NCBI RefSeq assembly: GCF_000321225.1
Contig: NW_004450660.1
Location: forward strand, 1,090,118 to 1,154,117
From: Odobenus rosmarus divergens
Taxonomy: Eukaryota > Chordata > Mammalia > Carnivora > Odobenidae
Direction: 5' to 3'
DNA length: 64,000 bases
The notes under the pieces are model-generated. The model was not told where the DNA came from. It saw only the letters and a program-made list of their open reading frames with translations, and did not search any database. Position numbers and translations under genes: made by a program. Shown here one piece after another: positions 29,271 to 40,945 of the stretch. Position 1 is the stretch's first letter, and every line of letters starts with the position of its first letter.

Positions 29271-30379
29271 AAGGAGTTTGGGAGGAAAATGAGACATGTT
29301 AGGAAGGAGAGGTCCTGAGGGTAGAGGACAGGAGAGACATGTTTTGGACCATGGATTTAGGAAAATTTACTCCTCTCAGTCTCTCACAGCAGTGGTCTTC
29401 AAATTTTTTGCTTGAATAGTCTCACAAAAGAATTTTGAAAACCCTCTTTACTTTTGCTGTTGTTGTTTTTATTAAAATATAACTTTTCTAAGATACACAA
29501 ATCTTAAGTGTACCAGCTTAGTGAACTTTTCCATATTTATACACACTCACATTATCACCACAAAGATGGAGATGTAGAACATTTCCAGTACTCAGCAGGC
29601 TCCCTCCTGCTCCCTTTTTAGTGATACCTTCCCTTTCCCTCCTGTAGGTAACCAATATTCTGACTTGTATCACCATCCTCTCACATTTTTAAGTTAATGT
29701 GAAAAGTTTTCTATTGCAAATCTAAGGAATTGCAAAGGATGTCATTTCTGGCATATTATATAGTATACCTTGGCCCGCAGACTTAACCAGTTTCATTTAT
29801 GGTAATGTCTGCTGTGTATCTAAATGGCAAAGCCAGTCTTCATTGTCAAACTAATTAGCCAGACTGAATTTGCAGTCAGAAGAAGTCAGACTTCATTCAT
29901 CAATTCATATAAACGTGTTCCTATGTCTCCCTGTGATGGATTTATCTTACTTTTGGACTCTAATTCTAAAACAGATAGATGGGGGCATAAAACTCAGAGA
30001 TGTGCCAGACGGTTGTTACCTGCATGAAACAAGGCACTGATGCTTTCATGTTCTTACGAAGCTTTTTGTTTTGCCCCCAGGGACTGCCTCACCGATTCTC
30101 CCTCCACACAGGAGAGAGCCAGGCATATTCCCCCTGTCCTTTCTTAGGTGCCTCCTAAGTTTTTAGATGTGGGCATGCATATTTGGGATTTGGGAGAAGG
30201 GTTACCAAGAGAGAGAGGTTGGAAAGGAGACCTGGCTGGCTATTGCAGACCAAAGTCAGGAAAGGGTACACCTGGAAATTAAAGATGTGTAACCAGCCTG
30301 CCGCCAACAGTCCGTGCCCGCTTACCGCAGGGAAGACGACGCACACTGATGGGCGCAGTTTCTCCCTCCAAGCACTCTT
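29271..30379. other. Intergenic stretch, includes antisense old L1
   Basis: An antisense L1-like piece covers about 29,460-29,690. The rest is not recognised. Confidence 0.5.
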
Positions 30380-30582
30380 GACATGTTGGGTCATTTCATT
30401 CTTTGTTATGGGGGGCTGTCCTGTGTGTTGTAGGATATTTAGCAACATCCTTAACCTCTACTTACCAAACCCTAGTAGCAACCCCCTCCCTCGCACTGTG
30501 ACAACCAAAAAGGTCTTCAGACGTTGGCACACGTGCTCCTGGGGAGCAAAAAACCCCTGGTTGAGAACCACTGCCTTAGGGT
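30380..30582 (+). mobile_element. hAT-Charlie type MER element (sister of 21,000 copy)
   Basis: CTCTTGACATGTTGGG, GGGGCTGTCCTGTGTGTTGT and a terminal GGTTGAGAACCACTGCC give the same element order as at 21,000-21,215. The 161-aa open frame across it is not a gene. Confidence 0.7.
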
Positions 30583-33257
30583 GCTCCCGTTTGAGGACTG
30601 CTATCCTGGAAGATGGTAGCTTCACAGAACTCATCTGCAACCTGGACACCTGGAAACCAGAGTCGTAGTGGGGACCCAGTTTTCCTTCTCTTTTTAGTCT
30701 GCAGAAGGGGAACTCGAATCTCGTTTCCACTAGGCTAGATGGCAGCAGGAACAGGGAGCCCAGGAGTATGGGTCAAGTTGTCCTCTTTGCAGCGGTGAGC
30801 GGAAGGAGTGGGCAGTGGTTTTCACCCTTGCTTCTAGCCACCAGTGCTGAGGGGAGGGCGGGGACCTTCTGTAAACGTAGTTTGATGACAGCATCAGAGA
30901 TGTTCCTCAGAGACCCCGAGAAATAACTGAACAAGACTTTGGAGGGCTAGGGATCTTTTAGCAACAGAAAAGGGCAAATGTTAGAAAACTTCTTTTTGAC
31001 TTTTATAACATATCAATCAACATACTGCTTCCTTCACTGAGAATATCTTGCTATGAAAGAATGTCAACTGAATTTAGTGCTTAATGACTTTAGTGTATAA
31101 TGACATAGCTTATTTACGTCCTGGCTTCAGTTCTTTAACTTGCTGTGGCGGGAGTCCACACTTTGCATAGCTAGGTTATGAACCAACGGTCTTTAGAGGG
31201 TCATGAAATCAATTCAAGACTTGCAACCTTTGTTCAAAAAAAATCGAATGAAATGGAAAAATACCAGAGTATACGTTATAGAATAAGTATAATTTTATGA
31301 ATCTTTTGTTTCAGTTGTATATGTGTATGTACGCATGCACACATGTGTACTGAGTCACAATGCCAAAAAATATATTTCTAAGTGTGGGTATTAGTGAAGT
31401 TGAAAAAAGTACTGGTCTAGGAAAATATGAAAGTGCAACCGTGCTGATTTAAGGCTGGATTGTGGTCTAATATGATCTTCAGAGCTTTTCCAGCCATCCG
31501 TCCGCGGTAGATGCTGCTGATGCTCGATCCATAGTCCTCAGTCAGTCCCAAAGCCACTTTCAGACGGCACCTTACACACCTGGTTCCTGCATTTCTCTGC
31601 CCAAGAATGTTAACTGGCTGAGACAATGGGCCGGGCCCTCCCAAAGGACAGGACAAAAGTCCCTGAGAGGTAATGCCAGGAATTAGCTTCAAATGGGGAT
31701 GGGAATTGGTGGATATAATTCCAGCTTCCACATCCCTCAGTGGGACAATTCTAAAGTATTACACACTCTTTATAAGAGGGTTACAACACAGACTGAAAAG
31801 AGGAAACAGAGGTTCAGATCAATGCCAGTAACCTTTAAACCCAGGTCTGTTTTATTCTGATGTCCACTATGCCGTATTTGTGTTATACTTTTTCTCCCAA
31901 GGGACACTTCCCTGCCCCATAGAGTTATTGACATCTAACAATTTCCCCAAATTAACCTACTTTGTTTTCTGGGCCAGTCCTGACCTTGTGCCATTAATTC
32001 CCTTGAACTCCTGACCGTAGGGCAAGGGCAGCAATTCCTACAAGCTCCATTTTGCAGGCTCCTGGGTCAGCTGGCTTCTTCTTGGGTTCAGGTAATGGGA
32101 GGCACTGGCAGAAAATCACAGAGAGGAAGAGAGAAGCCAGGATACTTGTCCCTCTTTCTCTGTCTCTGGTTCCATCCCCAGTACAGCTCTGGCTAGGCAA
32201 GCACACCATAGTTCCAGCTCCCCCCACTCACTGGCCCCTGGGCTGTGGTAACATTGATCATTCTTTGTTTCTCCAGCTTAGGACTGGAAGCACTTTCTGC
32301 TTCTGCAAATCTCCGGATAACTTGACAGTCGTCTGTTTGGAATCTCAGCTCTTTCAGGACCTGTGCAACCGATTCATGGTTTCATTTCCTCTATTTTAGT
32401 TTTTATTTTTATTTATTTATTTGAATTTCCTCTCTTTTAAATCTTAGAATGGTTTCTGTTTTTCTATTTGGAACTGACTGATATACTTTCTAATCTTACA
32501 TTTCATTAAGGGTGATGATGAGTTTTCTGAACTCAACATATATCATGCAGGACCATGTTCTTGATTAACTGATAGTGCACTATCAGCCCCAAGATTCCTT
32601 GTCAATATTTGTCTCTAATTACCAGGACTTTTTTTTGTCTCATTTTCCGTTTGTCAAGTGTGCCAGTGGTCTAGTGCAGGTTTCCTAGAAAACAGAGCCT
32701 GAGGCAAGGATTAAGTGATGATGTATTTGGGGATAATTGGTGATGCAAAGCCATGGCAACAAGAGTGAGGAAAAAGGGAAGTTAAACAGGGAAGGACGGG
32801 AAGCAATGCAAGGTGGTGCATAGTTATGTTGGTCATTGTTTCATGAAAAAGTCACAGGAGGCCCAGCAGGTGGGCTGAGCAGGTGTGGTCTACTCAACCA
32901 CGCTGGACCTCTCAAGACAGGTTGCTTGGAGAACCAGTACCCCAGAGTCATCCATCCAAGGGAAGGAGAGAGGAAATTTAACTGCCTGACACTCTTCAGT
33001 CTCCCATGTCTGCAGTCATCAAAATTTATTTCATATAGAATCAAAACTTTCATGTTTCTGCCCTACCCCATCTAGCCCCTCCAGTAGTTACTCAAGAAGC
33101 CAGATTCCATGCTCTGCAGCTGGTGTATTGTCCGAGTACAGAAGTGGCAGAAGAAGCCAGATACCAGCATGCAGTTCCCTACGCAGAGTTGGTCATCCAT
33201 GGCAGAAGCTGTGAGTCTGAGAGGCAGATTGGGTGGAAAGAATCTGAGGGGGGCACA
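30583..33257. other. Intergenic stretch without a gene
   Basis: Mainly single-copy-looking. Around 32,670-32,830 a block starting GGTTTCCTAGAAAACAGAGCC resembles a common old LTR-type repeat. Open frames at 31.4-32.4 kb match nothing I know. Confidence 0.45.
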
Positions 33258-33880
33258 TGTTATGGCTTGAATTGTGTCCGCCCAAATTCATATATATTTT
33301 TTATTAAAGATTTTATTTATTTATTTGACAGAGAGAGACACAGCGAGTGAGGGAACACAAGCAGGGGGAGTGGGAGAGGGAGAAGCAGGCATCCCTGTGG
33401 AGCAGGGAGCCCAATGCGGGGCTCGATCCCAGGACTCTGGGATCATGACCTGAGCCGAAGGCAGATGCTTAACAACTGAGCCACCCAGGCAACCCCCCCC
33501 CAATTCATTTGTTGAAGTTCTAATTCTACAGAATCTCACAATGTGACTGTATTTGGAGATAGGGCCTTTAAAGATGTGACTAAGTTAAAATGAGGCCATT
33601 AGGGTAGGCCCTAATCCCATCTGATTGACGTCCTTAAAGGAGGACTTTTGGATACACAAAGAGACACCAAGGATACGTGCACACAGAGGGAAGGCCATGT
33701 GAGGACATAACAAGAAAGTGGCCATCTAAAAGCCAAGGAAAAAGGCTTTAGGAGAAACCAGACCTGCTAACATCTTGGTCTTGAACTTCCACTCTCCAGA
33801 ACTGTGAGAAAATAAATTTCTGCTGTTGAAGTCACCCAGCCTATGGTACTTTGTTATGGCAGCCCTAGCAGACTAATACA
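33258..33880 (+). mobile_element. MaLR (MLT1/MST-type) solo LTR, split by a SINE
   Basis: Starts TGTTATGGCTTGAATTGTGT, contains TGACTGTATTTGGAGATAGG, GGCCATGTGAGGACA and CCAGAACTGTGAGAAAATAA, and ends GGCAGCCCTAGCAGACTAA-TACA. These blocks are diagnostic of the non-coding MaLR LTRs of the ERVL group. No internal retroviral genes are present. The AATAAA at about 33,810 is the LTR polyadenylation signal. Confidence 0.88.
33292..33497 (-). mobile_element. Can-SINE inserted in the MaLR LTR, reverse
   Basis: Full-length reverse copy. CCAAATTCAT / CCCAATTCAT flank it, and the LTR sequence is continuous across the gap. Confidence 0.94.
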
Positions 33881-33966
33881 GCTCATAAATGCTTCTGATA
33901 TAACCAGTTCCAGAAAGTCCTTCTTTCTATGTCTAAAAGTTCTGCCAAAGAATAGGCTTGTTCTTG

Positions 33967-34170
33967 GGGCATCTGGGTGGCTCAGCCGGTTAAGGGTCCT
34001 AGTCTTAATTTTGGCTCAGGTTGTGATCTCAGGGTCGTAATATTGAGCCCCATATGAGGCTGTGTGCTCAGTGAGGAGTTTGTTTGACAATCTCTCTCTC
34101 CCTCTGTCCCCCTTCCCCACGTGCTAATGCACCCTCTCTCTCTAAAATAAATAAATAAATCTTAAAAAAA
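33967..34170 (+). mobile_element. Old Can-SINE, plus
   Basis: Diverged full-length copy with 16-bp duplication AATAGGCTTGTTCTTG / AATAGACTTGTCCTTG at 33,951-33,966 and 34,171-34,186. Confidence 0.94.
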
Positions 34171-34186
34171 AATAGACTTGTCCTTG

Positions 34187-35522
34187 CACAAATTTGACAT
34201 GGTCATTTTGGCTAGAAATTCACTCAGTGGTGGGGAAGATTCATTTGTTGTAAAGATAAGTGTTAGGGTATAAGTATTTCAAAAGCTGAAATGCAAGTTG
34301 GTGAGTGAGGAGAGCTGCTTTGCATTGTAGTTTTGTAGATCCCAGCACAGTGAGCTCAATATGTCCCTTCCTCTCCCAGATGGAAGGCCAGGTAGAGCTG
34401 AGGTGGCTTGTGTGGACAAGGAAAAACTTGCAGTTCTGGATGAGTGGAGGTTCCAGAGGGAATGCAGGGGGTGAAAGCCAAAGAAGCATGTTCCAGTGAG
34501 TCATAAAAGTAAGGGGGCCCTGAGGGACATTACTCTGTGCTGCGATATCACGGGGAGTTAGGCGTCTGAGGTGGGGGAGGGAGATGGACCACAACAAGTC
34601 AGAACAGGTGAGCAATGGGGCTGCCTGAATGCACAGTGAAGTCAGAGGGCCCTTGTCCCTGGCTGGACTTCCTGGTACGTGCATTGCATGGGTGGGCCCA
34701 ATCCAACCAAAGGCCAGGCACGGAAGTGATTTGTAAATGGATTAATGAGTGAATGACTGCTGCCTCTAAAACACCCTTCCAAATGATGCATTAGGACACA
34801 TTGCCTATTATCATCATATTGTATACTTTGGGTCATTTGGAAGTGGCTGTAGTTGAACTAGATCCCGATTCATTCATTCATTCAACACATATTTACTGTG
34901 TGTGTGCACTATGTGCCAAGTGGTGTGCTAGGCCAAGTGTATTCAAAGAGGGACTCGTTGGACACAGTCTGGGTTCTCTCAGCTTGCTATCTTTTAAGCG
35001 CTATATAACTCAGATTATTTTACCTAACTGAATGATTATTACAACAAGTTGATATGATACACATTTTTTCTTTTATCAAGTTTCATGGCTTAATCCCAAT
35101 GGGGTCCCTTAGTTTAGCATGTTTTTTCCTCCCAAAGAGTTTGCTTAGTCTCATTCATAGTTACCAAGATTTCAACTAAATGCTTTTTTTTTTTTTTTTT
35201 TTAGTAGTTCTTGGTTTCCCCATTGACATCTTGATATGAAGAAAAGAGCTCAGGCAGATTTGTGCCCAAATTTAACTCTGTCATTTGCAAGCTAGGTAAG
35301 TTTTAATTTCTGTTAGTTTCTATATCTATAATATAGAGATAATAACCACCTCCAAGGTGGTTGAGAGGATTATATGAAATAATATGCACTTAATAGGTAC
35401 TCAATAAATGCTTATAATGTGGAATCATACTGCATTTACATTTAGTTTGTGCAAACTAAATGAAGAAAAATAAAGATAAAAAGATATTTAAATGGCATAC
35501 TTTTTGATATTCCTGAAACATT
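34187..35522. other. Intergenic stretch without a gene
   Basis: An ATTCATTCATTCAACACATATTT-type MIR/L2 end at about 34,869-34,935, a run of 19 T at 35,184-35,203, and a MIR-like end near 35,330-35,415. Otherwise nothing recognised. Confidence 0.5.
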
Positions 35523-35539
35523 TCATAATAATTATTTTA

Positions 35540-35658
35540 TTTATTTATTTAAAGATTTTATTTATTTTGAATTAATCTCTACACCCAACATGGAGCTCAG
35601 ACTCACAATCCAAGATCAAGAGTTGTGTGCTCCACCAACTGAGCCAGCCAGGCACCCA
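35540..35658 (-). mobile_element. Old short Can-SINE, reverse
   Basis: Reverse head ends CTGAGCCAGCCAGGCACC. 16-bp duplication CATAATAATTATTTTA / CATAATAATGATTTTA at 35,524-35,539 and 35,659-35,674. Confidence 0.88.
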
Positions 35659-35674
35659 CATAATAATGATTTTA

Positions 35675-35876
35675 AGTTTTATTTATATATTTACTTTTCT
35701 TTTTAAGAGAGAGTGAGCACAGGGAGAGAGGGAGAGGGAGGGGGGGACTCTCAAGCAGACTCCCTGTTGGGCTTGGAGGCTGACAAATTGGGGCTTGATC
35801 TCATAACCCTGAGATCATGATCTGAGCTGAAACCAAGAGTTGGATGCTTAACTGACCGAGTCACCCAGGTGCCCCT
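35675..35876 (-). mobile_element. Old Can-SINE, reverse, next to the previous one
   Basis: Full-length diverged copy; its left duplication is the right duplication of the preceding SINE, and a third, weaker copy (ATAATCATTTTT) follows at about 35,877. Confidence 0.88.
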
Positions 35877-36607
35877 ATAATCATTTTTTTAAAAAATTGA
35901 ACTGAAGAAAGAAAGCATTAGGAAACTACCACATTGGAAGTAGACATAAAACCTCTCAAAAAGTCCAGTGGAGTCAATTTTCCTTCAGTATTAGGTATCT
36001 CTTTAGTTGAACACCAGATGAAGAAGTTGGCTTGTATTTGTAGGCCATGCTGTACCTCTGCCCCCAAAATTGTACCTTTAAACATCAGAATTACACTAAG
36101 TACAGCAAGATTCTCACATTGTGAAAAGCCAACCAAGAGTATAGAAGATGCAAGTCTTTCATCTCGAGCTAACACCAGAAAATTCATTGGGGGGATGGAG
36201 AGCAAAGTCACTGGTATTCCTTAAACTGTGCATTCTTTCTTCAAGACAGTTTATAAGTCTAGTTCTGCTAATACCCTGGGAGATGATAATGATCCCCCAT
36301 TGAGAGAAGACCCTGTTTATCCATGCCCTGTGCATTCCATTGCAAACCCAGTTCTCCAAACTGGTTGCTTGTTACTTAGTGCTGAAATTCTGAAATTGTC
36401 AAGTTAAGCTTTTTTAAAACTCTTTCTGGTTTCCATTCTAATACAGCACAACATAGAATTACGAAACACTTGTCAGTACTTAAATAGTTGTTTTGTTCAT
36501 CCTGTTTTCTGTTTTGGTCATTGACCTAGAGAAGTGAATTTTTTTTCTTTCTTTTTTTTACAATTAGAGTTACTAAGATATAAGGAGAAATCTTCCCGGT
36601 GTATTTT
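35877..36607. other. Intergenic stretch without a gene
   Basis: Open frames of 96-97 aa exist on both strands at 35,918-36,224, but I recognise neither and their mirror placement suggests chance. Confidence 0.5.
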
Positions 36608-36828
36608 TTTTTATTTTTTAAAATTTTTATTTATTTATTTATTTTAAAGATTTTATTTATTTATTCATGAGAGACAGAGAGAGGGAGAGAGAGAGAGAGA
36701 GGCAGAGGGAGAAGCAGGCTCCCAAGGAGCAGGGAGCCTAATGCGGGACTCGATCCCAGGACCGTGGGATCATGACCTGAGCCGAAGGCAGCTCAGCTGC
36801 TTATCGACTGAGCCATCCAGGCGCCCCT
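36608..36828 (-). mobile_element. Can-SINE, reverse, long T/A-rich tail
   Basis: Reverse tail of ATTT repeats, GAGA tract and reversed head. GGTGTATT flanks both sides (36,599 and 36,832). Confidence 0.93.
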
Positions 36829-38681
36829 CATGGTGTATTCTCAGAGATACACGTTAAAATGAAGGATATATAATAAGCTAATAGAACTTACTTAATGCAT
36901 GTTAAATCTTCCTGTCATATATTTTTTAGGTTAAGCATGGTGTGAAGAATGGAGTATTTTGGTCCTTGTTGGGATTTTTTGATATCAGATAGTATGTTGT
37001 GGAGTGTAGATAGTGAGAGGCAGAATAATTTTCATTTAGTGACTTTATTTATTTTCTCTCCTGACCGCTGTCAAAAAATGCATTGCTCTTGAAGGAGGGT
37101 TCTGGAAAGAGCAAAGTAAAGCCAGCATTGATAGGCAATAGTAAACACTATTTAAACGAGTATTTTCAAATAGTTTCAATATACATTGTAGGCCATGTCT
37201 CCGAGAGGAAACTGAAAAGTTTTTCAGATTTCTATATATCTATGAACACTAGATAAAACTCACAGATAAAAATCCTTATGTAACTTCATCTTGTGATATT
37301 TTCCCACTTCTTAGTAAAAATAAAAAGAAAGGCTAACTCCTGGACTGATTAGTTTTAGCAGCACATACCTTTCTCTATCATCAAATATTAAGTTTGAACA
37401 CAAATGAAATTAGTGGAGTATTTCTGATTTTTTACTCCTAATTCTTTTTTCCAAAGCAAATACCAAAGTTCAATACATACATGTACACATTTGCCAAAGG
37501 ATTACTGTGCCTTTTACCACATCCCTTGCAATATAAATAACTTATCAATTTCAGCTACACATTACATTGAATGAAAATAAATGAAGTAATGAGGAACTGC
37601 ATATTGATTATTCTTTATAACTTATGATACAATGAATAAATTCTATTAGATCTTACATCATTTTAATCTTGAATTGCCTGCTTTTAGTAATCTATTTTAT
37701 AGTACCATGTTTTGTGATTTATTTCCCAGTGGTTTTTAATATGCCTCAAAATATGATTTAACACACTCATTAGAATTGGAAAATGAAGTCAGACTTTTTC
37801 TGAAAGAAAGCAAATCTGACCTGGCAGTTTGGTTTCACAAAGGGGACAGTCTTTGCTAGTTGGGTTGCCTAGCAAATATTTTCCACAGACTGAATGGGCT
37901 GAATCTACAGCTCCATGGTTTTGACAAAAATATATTTAAAATATGTGACAAGATTAAAAAGGATTTTATTTTAAAATACTACATTGACAAGAAAGTATTA
38001 AAATTACAAATAATTCCATTTTCCCTCCCTTTTCTGAGTGTGTTGGCTTAAACATGTGCCTCTAAGAGAAAAAAAAGTAACCAGTCATTTGATAAGTCTT
38101 GGCAAAGTCTTTTTTGGTATTCATCAAGATTGAAGTGAATTATAGTGAAGGACCATTAAGGACTTGGTAACAAATCCTTTTGCAATAAGGTAGTTTTTAA
38201 GTCTTCACTTTCAACAAAATTGAAGACAATCAAAATAACAGTGTAAGATTATTAACAATAATGTTTGATGGGAGGTCACAACATGATATATTACTAAGGG
38301 TTCAAAGAATTCAGTGATGGTTTAACAACAAAGCCCTTATTGTATGAATATGATTTCTCAGAGTTTACTTCTGTACACATAAGGAATGGAACCAATGTTA
38401 AACTTGTTCTCATTCTAGTATTCTGTAAATTGTATCCACAGGTACATGAACTAATTTTTTTTAAGGTCCCATTCATCTTATTAAGAGATTGATTTCAGTG
38501 CAGTTTGATTTTCATTCAATAAGCTTTAATCAAAATTTGTAATACAGGTATATTGTTTTGATCAATTGTGAATTAATACTAGGACTAAAAATAATAATTG
38601 CACAGAGGGAAATTATTAACTTTGAGTGTCAATTTATAGAGATATTTTTTGTTGTAGAAAAAGATAGTAGGGCATCACCAA
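36829..38681. promoter_or_regulatory. Repeat-poor interval, candidate regulatory DNA
   Basis: About 1.8 kb with no recognisable repeat in a repeat-rich neighbourhood. It includes the RFX-like X-box and inverted repeat at 37,852-37,876. No coding signal. Regulatory role is inference. Confidence 0.3.
37852..37876 (+). promoter_or_regulatory. Inverted repeat with RFX-type X-box
   Basis: Perfect 8-bp arms TTTGCTAG (37,852-37,859) and CTAGCAAA (37,869-37,876). Overlapping it, GTTGCCTAGCAA (37,864-37,875) matches the RFX X-box form GTTGCC-N-AGCAAC except the last base. Confidence 0.45.
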
Positions 38682-38696
38682 AAAACTTTTAGGCTT

Positions 38697-38888
38697 GGGG
38701 CACCTGGGTGGCTCAGTCAGTTAAGCATCTGCCCTTGGCTCAGGTCATGATCCCAGGGTCCTGGGATTGAGCCCCGCATCAGGCTCCCTGCTAAGCGGGG
38801 AGCCTGCTTCTCTCTTTCCCTCTGCTGCTCCCCCTACTTGTGTTCTCTCTCTCTCTCTCTGTCAAATAAATAAATAAAATCTTTAAAG
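38697..38888 (+). mobile_element. Can-SINE, plus
   Basis: Complete copy with perfect 15-bp duplication AAAACTTTTAGGCTT at 38,682-38,696 and 38,889-38,903. Confidence 0.96.
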
Positions 38889-39067
38889 AAAACTTTTAGG
38901 CTTAAGCATATTACACTGGGATAAAATAGGATGGGAATATGAGTTCAGAGAGAAAAAGGAATTATAAAATATCCAACTGTTAAAGAAGAAATATATTCTC
39001 TATTTATAGAAAAGAATGATGGACATATCAGATTGCTATGGTATTTAGATTCCATTGTGTACATTTT

Positions 39068-39234
39068 ATTTTATTTTTTAAAAGATTGGTTTGTTTATTT
39101 GAGGGGGGTAAGGGCAGAGGGAGAAGGAGAGAGAATCCCAAGCAGACTCCACTCCAGGCTGGATCCCATGACCCTGAGATCACGATCTGAGCTGAAACCA
39201 AGAGTCAGATGCTCAACCACCCAGGTGCCCCCCC
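39068..39234 (-). mobile_element. Old Can-SINE, reverse, shortened
   Basis: Tail AAAAGATTGGTTTG, GA-rich middle and reversed head CACCCAGGTGCCCC. TACATTTTA flanks both sides. Confidence 0.9.
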
Positions 39235-40721
39235 ACTGCATACATTTTAAAGTGTTAAATAAAGGCTTTATTATTATTATTATTATTACCACCACTGTAA
39301 TACATTGGGAAGTATAGCCTTTGCAACTCTTTAAACTTACAATGGAAAGATTAGATGTCAACTTGGATATATGCAAAGGGGTATCAATATTCACAATTCT
39401 TTTGAGAATATCCCTTAAATTTAAAGTTACTGAGTTGAAGATCTAATTTGGATCACCTTACAAAGGTGTGTTAGCCTGATGCCTCCATCATATTTTAAGG
39501 ACAGCCTTGACTTATGGGTCATATAGATTCTCATGTCTGTGGACAGGTTCTCTTCTTTGTAATGAACTAAGGATTCATTCTCTTTTCATCTCTGTGAATA
39601 CTTTTTTTTTTTTCCTGAAAAGCATCTCCCTTCTGTTAGCAATCTTTGCTTAGTCGAAACTTATTATAGTGAATTAGTCTTCTCAGAGACTAGTCATTCA
39701 TTCAAACAAAAAAAAAAATACTTAAGTATCTCACAGAAGTGGATATATTTAGAAAAAAATGCAAGTAGTTTAATCCAACAGAGAGCTGAATTGTTGGCAT
39801 TACAGTCTTATCTGAAACCATTTTGAGAGGTAATATTAATTGGATATTCTATGTTAGGGTCTGCAAACTGGAAGCTCACAGCATGATTTACTTAATGTGA
39901 CTTATTTGGCCTACACTGTGTTTAAAAATTTAATTGACAAGTTTTAAAAAACAGATTTCATAAAAATATAATTCTAGTTGTTTTTGGAAAATTGAAATGT
40001 CTGGAAGCACAGGGCCCACATCCTTACAAGGCAAGAACCAGTCTGAGACTAAGTTTGTGGCTGCCCCATTTAGGCAGGATTATTATCTATTGGTTTGCTA
40101 TTGCCCCCATTTTTGCCTTCATATTAACTTACTTCACCCATTCATTATGCCTGCCTAACTACCATAGACATTAACATTGGATAGCCTATTATTTTCCCTT
40201 GGGTTAGATGGAATCTGTAGAAAGCTAAATATTTGCATTGCATTATGGTGGCCCTATTAAAACTACTTTCAGTAGGTCATACAGCCATATAGTACTCTCA
40301 ACTTTCATGGATGGTCACTAAAAGAAACAGTGTTGTAGAACCTGCTAATGCATTTGAGGATCTGGTAGAGGGTATTTCCTTCTACATTACTATGTTACTA
40401 TGTAGCTCAGGCAAGTGTGCTGAAAAGCTTTGTTGCCATTGAAGAATTTGTATATTTCTCTTCAAAGACAATGAAAATCAAACAATTAATTGCAATTATT
40501 TATTTATTTGCTTTTTCTTCAGAAAGCTGCAAGCCAAATTTATAGTTTAACTCTCATATTGTGTTACATCTCATTATCTGAATATTCTTGTTCTTTTTCT
40601 CTGGTATTAACCTCCTGGTCCTCATTTTTCATATTTACATTTTCTTATTTTATTTTACCTATTTTTTCTAAAATGTCTCAAAGTACACATTTATAAACTT
40701 TTCTTGATTATTTCATTTCTT
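39235..40721. other. Intergenic stretch without a gene
   Basis: (TTA)7 microsatellite at about 39,268-39,288. A MER-type fragment may lie around 39,855-40,070. The rest is AT-rich, with no coding signal. Confidence 0.5.
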
Positions 40722-40945
40722 TAAAAAAATTTTTTATGGGAGAGAGAGAGCACGCGCACACAAATTGGGGGAGGAACAGGGGGAGAGGGAGAAGGAGAGG
40801 AGAATCTCAAGCAGACCCCCCACTGAGCGAACACGGAGCCTCACCACAGGCAGGGGGCTGGGGAGGCATGATCTCACAACTCTGAGATCATCACCTGAGC
40901 CAAAACCAAGGTTGGATGCTCAACCCACTGAGCCACCCAGGCTGA
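40722..40945 (-). mobile_element. Old Can-SINE, reverse
   Basis: Diverged copy with GA-rich body and reversed head CTGAGCCACCCAGG. Flanked by TGATTATTTCATT / TGATTTACTTCATT. Confidence 0.9.

Noticed and set aside
35918..36224. Mirror-image 96-97 aa frames on both strands as a small gene
   Set aside because: No recognisable domain, no splice or promoter context, and overlap on both strands fits chance.
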